NCBI RefSeq assembly: GCF_002556545.1
Contig: NZ_CP022685.1
Coordinates: forward strand, 7,046,001 to 7,110,000
Reading direction: 5' to 3'
DNA length: 64,000 nt
DNA from: Streptomyces formicae
Lineage (GTDB): Bacteria > Actinomycetota > Actinomycetes > Streptomycetales > Streptomycetaceae
The notes below the pieces were generated by a model. The model was given only the letters and a program-made list of their open reading frames with translations. It did not search any database and had not been told where the DNA came from. The position numbers and the translations under genes were made by a program. Below, one piece after another: positions 33,622 through 43,375 of this stretch. The number at the start of each line of letters is the position of its first letter. The stretch's first letter is position 1.

Positions 33622-35283
33622 ATGCCGCCCACCCGAGCAACCTCCACACAACAGGGCGAATCCCTCATACGTGACCGGGGCGACGCCTGTCCCGGAGCCC
33701 TCCGACTGCACCGCGCCGACGACGGCTCGCTGGCCCGACTCCGGTTGCCCGGTGGCCTCTTGACGTCCCGTCAGGTCGAGGCTCTGGCCACCGCGGCCGA
33801 GCGTCTCGCGGACGGTCACCTCAGCGTCACCTCGCGCGGCAACGTCGAGCTGCGCGGCCTCGGCGATGCCTGCGGCGGCGAGCTCGCCACGCTCCTCGCG
33901 GACGCGGGCCTGCTCCCCTCCGAGCAGCACGAACGCGTCCGCAACGTGGTGGCGTCCCCCCTGGCCGGAATCGACGGACTGGGCCACGCCGACGTGCGGT
34001 TGTGGGCCCGTGAGCTGGACGGACTCCTCTGCGCGCAGGAGTGGACGCCGGAACTCTCCGGCCGCTTCCTGTTCGCCCTGGACGACGGGCGCGGTGACGT
34101 GGCGGGACTCGGCGCGGATGTGACCTTGATCGCAGAATCGACCGGGACGGCACTGTTGCTGCTCGGCGACGCGGCACACCGGGTCCCCGCCTCCGCCGCG
34201 CCCCGCGCCGCGCTGGCCGCGGCGGCCGCGTTCCTCGCGGCGGCGCGGGCGGCGGGCAACGGGGCTTGGCGGGTGCGGGAGCTGCCCGGGGGGCAGGGCG
34301 TGGGGGTGGCGAAGGCGCTGGAGGAGGCGGGGATCCCGGTGACGCCGGCTGAACGTGCGGCGCGTGACGGCTCCCCGAGGCTCGTCGGCCCGGCTGCTGC
34401 CGCTTCGGCTGCCGCTCCGGCTTCTGCCGCCTCGGCTGTTACTCCGGCCGCCGCTGCGGCTGGCCCTCTGGGGCTCGCCGACCCGGCGCAGGGCGGCCCG
34501 GCCGCTGGCCTGGCTCCCGCTGCTTCGGCTTCGGCTGCTGCTCCGGCTTCCGCCGCGCAGGCTGTCGCTCCGGCCCTCGGCGCCCCGACCGGGCCCCCGG
34601 CCGAGGGTGCCGCGGGCGCTCCGGACGGCCCTGCGGCCTCCGATGCCTCGGCTGTCGGTGCTCGGGGCGGTCCTGCGGCTTCCGGCCTTTCGGGGGCCGG
34701 TCCTGCTTCCGGTGTTCTGGGCTCGGCCGCCGCTACGCCCTCCGGCCCCCCGCCCCCGGGCGCCCGCCACGGCGCCGTGCTGGTGCAGGCGCCCCTCGGG
34801 CGGGTCAGCGTGGCCCAGTTGAGGGCGCTGCTGCCCGCGCCGGGGGGCGAGGTGCGGGTCACTCCCTGGCGCGGTTTCGTCGTTCCCGGGTTCACCGACG
34901 AGGCCGCGCGGGAGCGGCTGCGGGTGCTGGCCGACGCCGGGTTCGTCACGGAGCCCGGATCGCCCTGGCTGGGCGTCGGCGCCTGCACCGGGCGGCCCGG
35001 CTGCGCCAAGTCGCTCGCCGACGTCCGCGCCGACGCCGTGCCCGGCAACGGCGGACTCCCCGTCCACTGGTCCGGCTGCGAGCGGCGCTGCGGACATCCG
35101 CACGGCGACTGGGTGGACGTCCTCGCCACGGGGGACGGCCGCTACGAGGTGACCGTGCGCACCGGCGGCTCGGCCGTGCCCGTCACAGGACCCACGGTGG
35201 CCGACGCGGTCACCACGGCACGCGCGACCAGGCGTACGACGATCCCCATCACCACGACGACCCCTACGACCACCACGAGATGA
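33622..35283 (+). CDS. cobG: Precorrin-3B synthase CobG with long Ala-rich linker
   Basis: 553 aa from the ATG at 33622 (GTG 33604 and ATG 33610 are alternatives). CobG is the nitrite/sulfite-reductase-like monooxygenase that converts precorrin-3A to precorrin-3B in the aerobic pathway. The N-terminal half contains [14 protein letters not shown]; the C-terminal half carries the iron-sulfur/haem cysteines in [16 protein letters not shown] and [14 protein letters not shown]. Between the halves, from about residue 258 to 380, is an Ala/Pro/Gly/Ser-rich stretch that makes the protein much longer than usual. The end is Thr-rich (TTPTTTTR). The stop overlaps cobH (ATGA). Confidence 0.92.
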   Translation: MPPTRATSTQQGESLIRDRGDACPGALRLHRADDGSLARLRLPGGLLTSRQVEALATAAERLADGHLSVTSRGNVELRGLGDACGGELATLLADAGLLPSEQHERVRNVVASPLAGIDGLGHADVRLWARELDGLLCAQEWTPELSGRFLFALDDGRGDVAGLGADVTLIAESTGTALLLLGDAAHRVPASAAPRAALAAAAAFLAAARAAGNGAWRVRELPGGQGVGVAKALEEAGIPVTPAERAARDGSPRLVGPAAAASAAAPASAASAVTPAAAAAGPLGLADPAQGGPAAGLAPAASASAAAPASAAQAVAPALGAPTGPPAEGAAGAPDGPAASDASAVGARGGPAASGLSGAGPASGVLGSAAATPSGPPPPGARHGAVLVQAPLGRVSVAQLRALLPAPGGEVRVTPWRGFVVPGFTDEAARERLRVLADAGFVTEPGSPWLGVGACTGRPGCAKSLADVRADAVPGNGGLPVHWSGCERRCGHPHGDWVDVLATGDGRYEVTVRTGGSAVPVTGPTVADAVTTARATRRTTIPITTTTPTTTTR

Positions 35284-35921
35284 GCGAGAGCACAGTGTTC
35301 GACTACGAGAAGGACGGCGCGGCGATCTACCGCGAGTCCTTTGCCACCATCCGCGCGGAGGCGGACCTCGCGGGGCTGCCCGCCGACGTCAGCCAGGTCG
35401 CGGTGCGGATGATCCACGCCTGCGGGATGGTCGACCTCGTGCGCGACCTCGCCTTCAGCCCCCAGGTGGTGGCCGACGCCCGCAAGGCGCTGCACGACGG
35501 GGCGCCGATCCTCTGCGACGCGAACATGGTCGCGAGCGGCGTCACCCGCAAGCGGCTCCCCGCGGACAACGAGGTGATCTGCACGCTCGCCGACCCGTCC
35601 GTGCCCGACCTCGCCGCGCGCCTCGGCACCACCCGCAGCGCCGCCGCCCTGGAACTGTGGCGCGACCGCCTGGAGGGCTCCGTCGTCGCCATCGGCAACG
35701 CGCCCACCGCGCTCTTCCGCCTCCTGGAGATGATCGAGGAAGGCGCCCCGCGCCCGGCCGCCGTGCTCGGCATACCGGTCGGCTTCGTCGGCGCCGCCGA
35801 GTCCAAGGACGCGCTGGCCGAACACGCCTCGGGGATCGAGTACTTGGTCGTACGAGGTCGTCGCGGCGGCAGTGCGATGGCCGCGGCGGCGATCAACGCG
35901 ATTGCGAGCGAGACGGAGTGA
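35280..35921 (+). CDS. cobH: Precorrin-8X methylmutase CobH
   Basis: 213 aa. It moves the C-11 methyl to C-12, giving hydrogenobyrinate. Family motifs: the catalytic His in [13 protein letters not shown] (about residue 43), [16 protein letters not shown], and [12 protein letters not shown] near the C terminus. It is coupled to cobG upstream (ATGA) and to cobIJ downstream (GTGA), so the three genes form one translational unit. Confidence 0.95.
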   Translation: MSESTVFDYEKDGAAIYRESFATIRAEADLAGLPADVSQVAVRMIHACGMVDLVRDLAFSPQVVADARKALHDGAPILCDANMVASGVTRKRLPADNEVICTLADPSVPDLAARLGTTRSAAALELWRDRLEGSVVAIGNAPTALFRLLEMIEEGAPRPAAVLGIPVGFVGAAESKDALAEHASGIEYLVVRGRRGGSAMAAAAINAIASETE

Positions 35922-37501
35922 ACACCGAACAGGTCCCACAGGACCAGCAGGAGCAGCAGGGCCAGCAGCCTCAGCAGCTCCAACAAGCCCAGCAGGGAAG
36001 GCTCTTCGGGGTCGGGCTCGGTCCCGGCGACCCGTCGCTGATGACCGTCCGCGCCGTCGAGGTCATCGCTGCCGCCGACGTGATCGCCTACCACTCCGCA
36101 CGGCACGGCCGCTCCATCGCCCGCTCGATCGCGGCCGCGCACCTCCGCGCCGACCACATCGAGGAGCCGCTGGTCTACCCCGTCACCACGGAGACCACGG
36201 ACCACCCCGGTGGCTACCGGGGCGCACTCGACGACTTCTACGAGGAGGCGGCGGCCCGGCTCGCCGCGCACCTCGACGCGGGCCGCACGGTCGCCGTCCT
36301 CGCCGAGGGCGACCCGCTCTTCTACGGCTCCTACCAGCACATGCACAAGCGCCTCGCCGACCGCTACCCGACCGAGGTGATCCCCGGCGTGACCTCGGTC
36401 AGCGCGGCGGCGGCCCGGCTCGGGGAGCCGCTGGTGGAGGCCGAGGAGGTCCTCACGATCCTGCCGGGCACGCTCCCCGAGGAGGAGCTCGCCGCGCGCC
36501 TCGCGGCGACGGACTCGGCGGTCGTGATGAAGCTCGGCCGCACCTTCGGCAAGGTGCGCGGCGCCCTGGACCGCGCGGGCCGTCTCGACGAGGCCCGCTA
36601 CGTCGAGCGCGCCACGATGGAGGGCGAGCGCACCGGCCGACTGGCCGACGTGGACCCGGAGTCGGTGCCGTACTTCTCGGTGGCGGTGCTGCCGAGCAGG
36701 GTGGCCCCGCTGACCGGCGGACCCGCGCCCGAGCCCTCGGCGGACCCGGCGCGCGGCGAGGTCGTCGTCGTCGGCACGGGACCCGCGGGGCCCCTGTGGC
36801 TGACCCCCGAGACGCGCGGCGCGCTCGCCGCCGCGGACGATCTGGTCGGCTACACCACCTACCTGGACCGCGTGCCGCGCCGCCCCGGACAGCTCAGGCA
36901 CGGCTCCGACAACCGCGTCGAGTCCGAACGCGCCGAGTTCGCCCTGCAGTTGGCGCAGCGGGGCCGTCGCGTCGCGGTCGTCTCCGGCGGCGACCCCGGT
37001 GTCTTCGCGATGGCCACGGCCGTACTCGAAGTCGCCTCGCAGGACGCGTACGCGGACGTCCCGGTGCGGGTGCTGCCCGGTGTCACCGCGGCCAACGCGG
37101 CGGCGGCCCGCGCGGGTGCGCCGCTCGGCCACGACTACGCCACGCTCTCCCTCTCCGACCGGCTCAAGCCGTGGGAGGTCATCGCGGAACGGCTCGCGGC
37201 GGCGGCTTCGGCGGATCTGGTGCTCGCGCTGTACAACCCCGGCTCGCGCAGCAGGACCTGGCAGGTGGGCAAGGCGAGGGAGCTGCTCCTTGAGCATCGC
37301 GCCCCCGACACTCCTGTGGTCCTCGCCCGTGACGTGGGCGGTCCCGAGGAGAGCATCCGCATCGTCCGCCTCGCCGACCTGGATCCGTCGGAGGTCGACA
37401 TGCGGACGCTGCTGATCGTCGGCTCCTCGCAGACGGAGGTCGTGCGACGCGGGGACGGGGAGCAGGTCGTGTGGACGCCGAGGCGCTATCCGGAAGCCTG
37501 A
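35918..37501 (+). CDS. cobIJ: CobI-CobJ fusion methyltransferase
   Basis: 527 aa from the GTG at 35918. Two S-adenosylmethionine-dependent tetrapyrrole methylases in tandem. The first (about 28-265) is precorrin-2 C20-methyltransferase: [45 protein letters not shown]. The second (about 280-527) is precorrin-3B C17-methyltransferase: [56 protein letters not shown]. The CobI-CobJ fusion is common in actinobacteria. The N terminus has an unusual Gln-rich extension of about 25 residues. The gene ends the cobG-cobH-cobIJ operon; hairpin repeats follow. Confidence 0.95.
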   Translation: MNTEQVPQDQQEQQGQQPQQLQQAQQGRLFGVGLGPGDPSLMTVRAVEVIAAADVIAYHSARHGRSIARSIAAAHLRADHIEEPLVYPVTTETTDHPGGYRGALDDFYEEAAARLAAHLDAGRTVAVLAEGDPLFYGSYQHMHKRLADRYPTEVIPGVTSVSAAAARLGEPLVEAEEVLTILPGTLPEEELAARLAATDSAVVMKLGRTFGKVRGALDRAGRLDEARYVERATMEGERTGRLADVDPESVPYFSVAVLPSRVAPLTGGPAPEPSADPARGEVVVVGTGPAGPLWLTPETRGALAAADDLVGYTTYLDRVPRRPGQLRHGSDNRVESERAEFALQLAQRGRRVAVVSGGDPGVFAMATAVLEVASQDAYADVPVRVLPGVTAANAAAARAGAPLGHDYATLSLSDRLKPWEVIAERLAAAASADLVLALYNPGSRSRTWQVGKARELLLEHRAPDTPVVLARDVGGPEESIRIVRLADLDPSEVDMRTLLIVGSSQTEVVRRGDGEQVVWTPRRYPEA

Positions 37502-37504
37502 GTC

Positions 37505-37972
37505 CCGCTGCCGCCTTTTTGCTGCGGGCGCGTCGTGGTTGATCGCGCAGTTCCCCGCGCCCCTGAAGGGGCACCCTCCTCACGGAGGCGTGGGGACGTG
37601 TTCTTGGGGGCGCGGGGAACTGCGCGCCCAGCTCACAACGACCCGCACCTAACCACGCGTCCGCTGCCGCCTTTTTGCTGCGGGTGCGTCGTGGTTGATC
37701 GCGCAGTTCCTCGCGCCCCTGATGGGGCACCCCCCTTACGGAGGCGTGGGGACGTGTTCTTGGGGGCGCGGGGAACTGCGCGCCCAGCTCACAACGACCC
37801 GCACCTAACCACGCGTCCGCTGCCGCCTTTTTGCTGCGGGTGCGTCGTGGTTGATCGCGCAGTTCCTCGCGCCCCTGATGGGGCACCCCCCTCACGGGGG
37901 CGTGGGGACGTGTTTCTAGGGGCGCGGGGAACTGCGCGCCCGGCCCACAACGACCCGCACCTAACCACGCAC
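37505..37972. repeat. Three tandem copies of a 156-bp hairpin repeat
   Basis: Units start at 37505, 37661 and 37817 (CCGCTGCCGCCTTTTTGCTG) and are nearly identical. Each contains the long inverted repeat GCGCAGTTCC(C/T)CGCGCCCC ... GGGGCGCGGGGAACTGCGC around a smaller central hairpin, and ends in a sequence complementary to its beginning (GCGTCGTGGTTG / CACAACGACCCGC). They fill the 459-bp gap between convergent cobIJ and cobK, and the last copy includes the cobK stop codon. Single halves recur at 39851 and 43141, so this is a dispersed, mobile-looking intergenic element that may also terminate transcription. Confidence 0.92.
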
Positions 37973-38707
37973 CAGACGCACCCAGTCAACGGCGCCCCGC
38001 GGCGAGGCGACCACAGCGACCCCCTCCGGGCCAGGAGGTCGCCGAACCACCACCACAGGAACCCCCGCCTCGCGCGCAGCGACAAGCTTCGGCGACGTGG
38101 CCGACCCCCCACTGTCCTTCGTCACCACGACATCGATCCCCTGCCGACGCAACAGCTCCCGCTCCCCGTCGAGCGAGAACGGCCCCCGATCGAGCAGCAC
38201 CTCCATGCGCGCGGGGAACGGCGGCTCGGGCGCGTCGACGGAACGTACGAGGAACCAAAGATCGGCCAGCTCGGACCCGGAGAACGCCGCGAGCCCCATC
38301 CGCCCCGTGGTGAGGAACACCCGCTCACCCAGCCCGGGCAGGGCCCGCGCCGCCTCCTCCAGGGAACCGACCACGCGCCAGTCGTCCCCCTCACCCGCGA
38401 CCCACCCGGGCCTGCGCAGCGCGAGCAGGGGAACATGGGCGAGTGCGGCGGCCGCCGCCGCGTTGAACGAGATCGTCCCTGCGAAAGGATGGGTGGCGTC
38501 GATGAGCGCGTCCACGCGGTGCTCGCGCAGCCAGTCGGCGAGCCCCTCGACCCCGCCGAAGCCACCGACGCGGACCTCGCCGGGCGGCAGCCGGGGCGCG
38601 GCGACCCGTCCCGCGAGGGAACTGGTCACCCGGACCCCCGCCTCGCCCGCGAGCAGCTCCGCCAGGCGGCGGGCCTCGGTCGTTCCCCCCAGAATCAATA
38701 CGTGCAC
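37961..38707 (-). CDS. cobK: Precorrin-6A reductase CobK
   Basis: 248 aa. NADPH-dependent reduction of precorrin-6A to dihydro-precorrin-6. Visible: VLILGGTTEARRLAELLAG at the N terminus, ALIDATHPFAGTISFNA at about 69-85, VFLTTGRMGLAAF, VVVTKDSGG and PKLVAAREAGVPVVVVRRP, all typical of the CobK/CbiJ family. It is transcribed toward the 156-bp repeat array, whose last copy overlaps its final three codons. The start is 17 bp from the divergent cbiD start. Confidence 0.95.
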   Translation of the reverse strand: MHVLILGGTTEARRLAELLAGEAGVRVTSSLAGRVAAPRLPPGEVRVGGFGGVEGLADWLREHRVDALIDATHPFAGTISFNAAAAAALAHVPLLALRRPGWVAGEGDDWRVVGSLEEAARALPGLGERVFLTTGRMGLAAFSGSELADLWFLVRSVDAPEPPFPARMEVLLDRGPFSLDGERELLRRQGIDVVVTKDSGGSATSPKLVAAREAGVPVVVVRRPPGPEGVAVVASPRGAVDWVRLVRG

Positions 38708-38724
38708 GGAGTTCGGTTTCCTTC

Positions 38725-39837
38725 ATGAGTGAGGCAAAGGGTGGGCGCGGCGCCCAACTCAAGCACACCGGTCTGCGCCCCGGCTGGACGACGGGGGCCT
38801 GCGCGACCGCGGCCACCACGGCCGCGTACACGGCGCTGCTCACCGGCGATTTCCCCGACCCGGTGACCATCACGCTGCCCAAGGGCCAGACACCCGCCTT
38901 CGCGCTGGCCGCCGAGGAGCTGACCACGTCGTACGCCATGGCGGGCATCGTCAAGGACGCGGGCGACGACCCGGACGTCACGCACGGCGCGCTGGTGCGT
39001 GCCACGGTGCGGCGGCTGCCGCCGGGCTCCGGAGTGGTCTTCGCGGCGGGCCCCGGCGTGGGCACGGTCACCCGGCCAGGGCTTCCCCTGGACGTGGGGG
39101 AACCGGCCGTCAACCCGGTCCCGCGCCAGCTGATGCGCGACCACGTCGCGCTGGTCGCGGGCCGCCACGGCGGTACGGGGGACGTGGAGATCACGGTCTC
39201 CGTCGACCACGGCGAGGAGATCGCCCGCTCCACCTGGAACCCCCGCCTCGGCATCCTGGGCGGCCTGTCGATCCTCGGCACCACCGGCATCGTCGTGCCC
39301 TACTCCTGCTCGGCGTGGATCGACTCGATCCGCAGGGGCGTGGACGTGGCGCGGGCGGCCGGGTACACCCATGTCGCCGGGTGCACGGGCTCGACGTCGG
39401 AGAAGACGGTCGTCGCCGAGTACGGCCTGCCGGAGCAGGCGCTCCTGGACATGGGCGACTTCGCGGGCGCGGTCCTGAAGTACGTACGCCGTCACCCCGT
39501 GGACCGCCTCACCATCTGCGGCGGCTTCGCCAAACTCTCCAAGCTGGCGGCGGGCCACCTGGACCTGCACTCGGCCCGCTCCCAGGTCGACAAGGGCTTC
39601 CTCGCGGAGCTGGCCCGCACCGGCGGCGCGTCCGCGGCGCTCGCCGAGCGGATCGCCGCCGCCAACACGGGCCTGGAGGCCCTGCGCCTGTGCGAGGCGG
39701 CGGGGGTCCCCCTGGGTGACCTGGTGGCGACGACGGCCCGCGCCGAGGCACTGGCGGTCCTGCGGGGCGCCCCGGTGGCGGTGGACGTGATCTGCATCGA
39801 CAGAGCAGGAACGATCGTGGGCCGCAGCACTCCGTAA
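38725..39837 (+). CDS. cbiD: Cobalt-precorrin-5B C1-methyltransferase CbiD
   Basis: 370 aa. Motifs GLRPGWTTGACATAATTAAY at the start, DVTHGALVRATV, LGILGGLSILGTTGIVVPYS, and GDFAGAVLKYVRRHPVDRLT are the CbiD signature. CbiD is the anaerobic-pathway type of C1-methylase, but in actinobacteria it substitutes for CobF in otherwise aerobic (CobG-containing) pathways, which fits the absence of cobF here. The gene is divergent from cobK; its end faces cobM across a hairpin. Confidence 0.93.
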   Translation: MSEAKGGRGAQLKHTGLRPGWTTGACATAATTAAYTALLTGDFPDPVTITLPKGQTPAFALAAEELTTSYAMAGIVKDAGDDPDVTHGALVRATVRRLPPGSGVVFAAGPGVGTVTRPGLPLDVGEPAVNPVPRQLMRDHVALVAGRHGGTGDVEITVSVDHGEEIARSTWNPRLGILGGLSILGTTGIVVPYSCSAWIDSIRRGVDVARAAGYTHVAGCTGSTSEKTVVAEYGLPEQALLDMGDFAGAVLKYVRRHPVDRLTICGGFAKLSKLAAGHLDLHSARSQVDKGFLAELARTGGASAALAERIAAANTGLEALRLCEAAGVPLGDLVATTARAEALAVLRGAPVAVDVICIDRAGTIVGRSTP

Positions 39838-39845
39838 AGAGGGGG

Positions 39846-39863
39846 GCGCCCCTTTAGGGGCGC
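39846..39863. terminator. Bidirectional terminator between cbiD and cobM
   Basis: GCGCCCC-TTTA-GGGGCGC, 9 bp after the cbiD stop. It merges into a right-half copy of the dispersed repeat (GGGGCGCGGGGAACTGCGC, 39857-39875) that is also found three times after cobIJ. Confidence 0.75.
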
Positions 39864-39921
39864 GGGGAACTGCGCGCCCAGCCCCCACGCTCCGCAGCCG
39901 AAGCACAGCCGAAGGAACCGC

Positions 39922-40671
39922 TCAGCAGACGTGCCGATCCCTGTCGGCCGAGTACAGATGACTGTCCCGGAACTGCTCCGCCCCCAACGTCCGCCCCACC
40001 ATGATCACAGCAGTCCGTACGATCCCGGCAGCCTTCACCTGCTCCGCGATGTCGCCGAGAGCCCCCCGCAGGATCACCTCATCGGGCCGACTGGCCAGCG
40101 CCACCACCGCGACAGGGCACTCCGCACCGTAATGAGGAAGCAGCTCCTCCACGACCCGGTCCACGTAGCCCGCGGCGAGGTGCAGCACGAGCAGCGCCCC
40201 ACTGCGCCCGAGCGTGGCGAGATCCTCGCCGGCCGGCATCGCCGTGGCCCGCTGCGCGATCCGCGTGAGGATCACGGTCTGCCCCACGGTGGGAACGGTG
40301 AGCTCCCGCTTGAGCGCGGCGGCAGCCGCGGCGAACGCGGGGACCCCCGGCACCACTTCGTACGGCACGCCCGCCGCGTCGAGGCGCCGCATCTGCTCGG
40401 CGACCGCGCTGAACACGGAAGGGTCGCCGGAGTGCAGCCGTGCCACGTCGAGCCCCTGCTCGTGGGCCCGCACCAACTCCCCGGTGATCTCGTCGAGGTT
40501 GAGCTGCGCGGTGTCCACCAGGCGTGCCCCGTCCGGGCATTCGTCGAGCAGCTCGACCGGCACCAGGCTGCCCGCGTACAGGCAGACCTGGCAGGCGGCG
40601 AGCGTGCGGGCGCCGCGCACCGTGATCAGGTCGGCGGCGCCGGGTCCCGCGCCGATGAAGTACACGGTCAT
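39922..40671 (-). CDS. cobM: Precorrin-4 C11-methyltransferase CobM
   Basis: 249 aa from the ATG at 40671. Tetrapyrrole methylase with VYFIGAGPGAADLITVRGA at the SAM site, CLYAGSLVP, RLHSGDPSVFSAVAEQM, YEVVPGVPAFAAAAA and ILTRIAQRATAMP, which mark CobM/CbiF. It is coupled to cobL through an ATGA overlap and is the last gene of that leftward pair. Confidence 0.95.
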   Translation of the reverse strand: MTVYFIGAGPGAADLITVRGARTLAACQVCLYAGSLVPVELLDECPDGARLVDTAQLNLDEITGELVRAHEQGLDVARLHSGDPSVFSAVAEQMRRLDAAGVPYEVVPGVPAFAAAAAALKRELTVPTVGQTVILTRIAQRATAMPAGEDLATLGRSGALLVLHLAAGYVDRVVEELLPHYGAECPVAVVALASRPDEVILRGALGDIAEQVKAAGIVRTAVIMVGRTLGAEQFRDSHLYSADRDRHVC

Positions 40672-41924
40672 CGTTCTTGATCTCCAGACTTGGTGACGGA
40701 CCACTGGGTGACCGGCATGGCCTGGCGCCATCCGGTGAAGCCGCCGACGGGGACGGCCTGGGCGACCGCGAGGCGCACGAGGTCGCCGCCGTGCCGCCGG
40801 TACCAATCGGCGAGCAGGGCCTCGGACTCCAGCGTGACGGTGTTGGCGACGAGCCGTCCGCCCACGGGGAGCGCGGCCCAGCACGCGTCGAGCAGGCCGG
40901 GCGCGGTCAGGCCGCCGCCGATGAACACGGCGTCGGGCGTGGGGAGTTCGGCGAGCGCGGCGGGCGCGGCGCCGGTGACGACGCGCAGTCCCGGCACGCC
41001 GAGCCGTTCGGCGTTGCGGGTGATCCGCTCGGCTCGTACGGGGTTCTTCTCGACGGTGTGGGCGCGGCACGAGGGGTGCGCGCGCATCCACTCCACGGCG
41101 ATCGAACCGGAGCCGCCGCCCACGTCCCACAGGAGTTCGCCGGGCGCGGGCGCGAGGGCCGCGAGGGTGGCGGCGCGCACGTACCGCTTGGTGAGCTGGC
41201 CGTCGCTCTCGTACGCCGCGTCGGGCAGTCCCGGCACGGCGCCGAGCCGCAGGGCGTCGGGGGAGCGGCGGCACTCGACCGCGACGACGTTCAGCGCGTC
41301 GCCGGGCGCGTGCTGCCAGGCGTCGGCGACCCCTTCGTACGTCAACTCCCGCTCGGAGCCGAGCTGTTCGAGTACGCGGAGGCTGCTCGGACCGAAGCCG
41401 CGCTCGCGCAGCAGGGCGGCGATCTCGCCGGGGGTCGCCGCGTTCGCGCTCAGGACGAGGAGGCGGCGCCCGTCGTGCAGCGCGGCGGCGATCCTGGCGG
41501 CCGGGCGGCCGACGAGCGTGATGACCTCGGTGTCCTCGACGGGCCAGCCCAGGCGCGCGCAGGCGAGGGAGACGGCGGAGGGGTGCGGCAGGACGCGCAG
41601 CGCGTCGGGGCCGAGCACCTCGGTCAGGGCGCGCCCGATGCCGTAGAACATCGGGTCGCCGCTGGCGAGGACCGCGACGCGGCGTCCCGCGTGGGCGGCG
41701 AGCAGACCGGGCACGGCGGGCCGCAGCGGCGTGGGCCAGGCGACGCGTTCGCCCGCGCAGTGCTCCGGCGGGAGCAGATCGAGTTGGCGCGGGCCGCCGA
41801 TCAGGACCTCGGCGTCGGCGAGCGCCGCGCGCGAGGCGGCGGGGAGCCCTGCCCAGCCGTCGGCCCCGATCCCGACGACGGTGACGGGTATGTCTGCGGG
41901 GGAGGCCGGTGGTGCGGGGGTCAC
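40668..41924 (-). CDS. cobL: Precorrin-6Y C5,15-methyltransferase CobL (CbiE-CbiT)
   Basis: 418 aa from a GTG at 41924 (no ATG is available near it). The N-terminal CbiE-like methylase domain has [15 protein letters not shown] and [15 protein letters not shown]; the C-terminal CbiT domain (about 235-418) has the Rossmann SAM motif [18 protein letters not shown]. Together they methylate C5 and C15 and decarboxylate the ring C acetate. It is the first gene of the cobL-cobM pair; a Nur-like palindrome lies about 80 bp upstream in the region shared with tsaD. Confidence 0.95.
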   Translation of the reverse strand: MTPAPPASPADIPVTVVGIGADGWAGLPAASRAALADAEVLIGGPRQLDLLPPEHCAGERVAWPTPLRPAVPGLLAAHAGRRVAVLASGDPMFYGIGRALTEVLGPDALRVLPHPSAVSLACARLGWPVEDTEVITLVGRPAARIAAALHDGRRLLVLSANAATPGEIAALLRERGFGPSSLRVLEQLGSERELTYEGVADAWQHAPGDALNVVAVECRRSPDALRLGAVPGLPDAAYESDGQLTKRYVRAATLAALAPAPGELLWDVGGGSGSIAVEWMRAHPSCRAHTVEKNPVRAERITRNAERLGVPGLRVVTGAAPAALAELPTPDAVFIGGGLTAPGLLDACWAALPVGGRLVANTVTLESEALLADWYRRHGGDLVRLAVAQAVPVGGFTGWRQAMPVTQWSVTKSGDQER

Positions 41925-42003
41925 GTGCGGGTACCTCGGAATCGGTCTTTGGAGGGGCGACTGCGCAGCCGCACTCTACTGGTGACCAGGCGGCGTACCC
42001 TTA

Positions 42004-42020
42004 TTGCACATTACTTGCAA
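42004..42020. promoter_or_regulatory. Nur-box-like palindrome between cobL and tsaD
   Basis: TTGCAC-ATTAC-TTGCAA, embedded in a larger perfect 8-bp inverted repeat TTATTGCA / TGCAATAA (42001-42023). It stands out as AT-rich in GC-rich surroundings. The TTGCAA-N5-TTGCAA spacing is that of the nickel-responsive regulator Nur of Streptomyces. Assignment is by motif resemblance only. Confidence 0.45.
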
Positions 42021-42073
42021 TAAGCCGTGCGGGCCGTCCCGCGCGGGCCCCTGGGCAGAAAGGCCAATCCGCG

Positions 42074-43135
42074 ATGGGCTCTGTGGTGGTGCTCGGCATC
42101 GAGTCGTCCTGCGACGAGACGGGCGCGGGACTCGTCCGCGACGGGCGGCTCCTCGGCCACGCCGTCGCGTCGAGCATGGACGAACACGCCCGCTACGGCG
42201 GCGTCGTCCCGGAGATCGCCGCCCGCGCCCACGTCCACGCGCTCACCCCCGTGGTGCGCCGCGCCCTGGACGAGGCGGGCCTGCGGATGTCCGACATCGG
42301 CGCGGTCGCGGTGACCACGGGACCCGGGCTCTCCGGCGCCCTCCAGGTCGGCCTCGCGGGCGCCAAGAGCCTCGCGTACGCCCTGGACGTGCCGCTGCAC
42401 GGCGTGCACCACCTCGCGGGCCACGTCGCCGCCGACACCCTGGAGCACGGTCCGCTGCCCGACCCCTGCGTGGTCCTGATCGTCTCCGGCGGCCACACCT
42501 CGCTCCTTCTCGTACGCGACCTCGCGCGCGACCCGATCGTCCACCTCGGCGACACCCTGGACGACGCGGCGGGGGAGTGCTTCGACAAGGTCGCCCGGGT
42601 GTTCGGGCTGCCCTATCCGGGCGGGCCTGCCGTCGACCGGGCCGCCCGGGACGGCGACCCGGCCGCGGTGGCCTTCCCGCGCCCGCTCACCGGGCCGCGC
42701 GACGCCCCGTACGACTTCTCCTTCTCGGGCCTGAAGACGGCCGCAGCGCGCTGGGCCGAGGGCCATGCGAGGGCGGGGCGCGAGCTGCCGGTCGCCGACG
42801 GCGCGGCGGCGCTCCAGGAGGCCGTCGCCGACGTGCTCACCCGCAAGGCGGTCACGGCCTGTCGCGCGCACGGCGTGGGCACGCTGGTCGTGGTCGGCGG
42901 CGTCGCGGCGAACTCGCGCGTGCGGGCGCTCGCGGAGGAGCGCTGCGGGGCGGCGGGCATCGAGTTGCGGGTGCCGCCGCTGCGGTTGTGCACGGACAAC
43001 GGGGCGATGATCGCCGCGGTCGGGGACCTGTTGGTCCGGGCGGGTGCGGAGGCTGCGCCGCTGGACGTTTCGATTGATCCCTCGGCGCCGTTGGAGTTCG
43101 CTGCGCTTCAGCCGAGGGGGCGTGCTGCCGGGTGA
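42074..43135 (+). CDS. tsaD: tRNA N6-adenosine threonylcarbamoyltransferase TsaD
   Basis: 353 aa from the ATG at 42074. It transfers the threonylcarbamoyl group to A37 of ANN-decoding tRNAs. Motifs: [16 protein letters not shown], metal-binding histidines in [35 protein letters not shown] and [10 protein letters not shown]. Family length is normal. It stands alone between cobL and a repeat fragment; the usual partners tsaB, tsaE and rimI are not nearby, so it may be a relocated or second copy. A palindrome 54 bp upstream may regulate it. Confidence 0.93.
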   Translation: MGSVVVLGIESSCDETGAGLVRDGRLLGHAVASSMDEHARYGGVVPEIAARAHVHALTPVVRRALDEAGLRMSDIGAVAVTTGPGLSGALQVGLAGAKSLAYALDVPLHGVHHLAGHVAADTLEHGPLPDPCVVLIVSGGHTSLLLVRDLARDPIVHLGDTLDDAAGECFDKVARVFGLPYPGGPAVDRAARDGDPAAVAFPRPLTGPRDAPYDFSFSGLKTAAARWAEGHARAGRELPVADGAAALQEAVADVLTRKAVTACRAHGVGTLVVVGGVAANSRVRALAEERCGAAGIELRVPPLRLCTDNGAMIAAVGDLLVRAGAEAAPLDVSIDPSAPLEFAALQPRGRAAG

Positions 43136-43140
43136 TCCGC

Positions 43141-43189
43141 CGCGGGTGCGTCGTGGCCGCTCGCGCAGTTCCCCGCGCCCCTTACGGGG
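43141..43189. repeat. Left-half copy of the dispersed 156-bp repeat
   Basis: GCGGGTGCGTCGTGG, then TCGCGCAGTTCCCCGCGCCCC and TTACGGGG match the left half of the tandem units after cobIJ. It lies directly after the tsaD stop and could act as its terminator together with the following CCGGGGC sequence. Confidence 0.8.
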
Positions 43190-43316
43190 CTGCCTCTTCC
43201 GGGGCTCGCTCCTCACACCCGCCCCGTGCGTACGGAGAGGAAGCTCGTCACGGAGCCGAGGACCGCCGACGCGCCGATGCCCATGAGCAGCAGGGCGAGG
43301 CAGACGAGAGCGTGGG

Positions 43317-43335
43317 TTAGCTTAGGCTAAGCTAA
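43317..43335. promoter_or_regulatory. Iron box (DmdR/IdeR operator) upstream of the siderophore esterase
   Basis: Perfect 19-bp palindrome TTAGCTTAGGCTAAGCTAA, matching the actinobacterial DmdR/IdeR/DtxR consensus TTAGGTTAGGCTAACCTAA. It ends 40 bp before the chosen start of the esterase gene, so that gene should be repressed by iron. Confidence 0.9.
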
Positions 43336-43375
43336 GTTGATGTTGTCACCTCTCGGATCGGAGAAGGCGGTGGTC

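Noticed and set aside
29852..33763. 1303-codon plus-strand frame opposite cobN
   Set aside because: Shadow frame; the cobN frame carries the whole family pattern and its riboswitch.
37535..38728. 397-codon plus-strand frame through the tandem repeats and across cobK
   Set aside because: Created by the three identical repeat units and the cobK antisense; the repeated peptide has no independent coding support.
43207..43316. Short hydrophobic frame on the minus strand next to the iron box (ALVCLALLLMGIGASAVLGS)
   Set aside because: It looks like a membrane segment, but there is a stop just upstream, no start codon with a ribosome site except an internal ATG, and only about 20-30 codons. It could be a remnant of an iron-transport gene, but I cannot support it as a gene.
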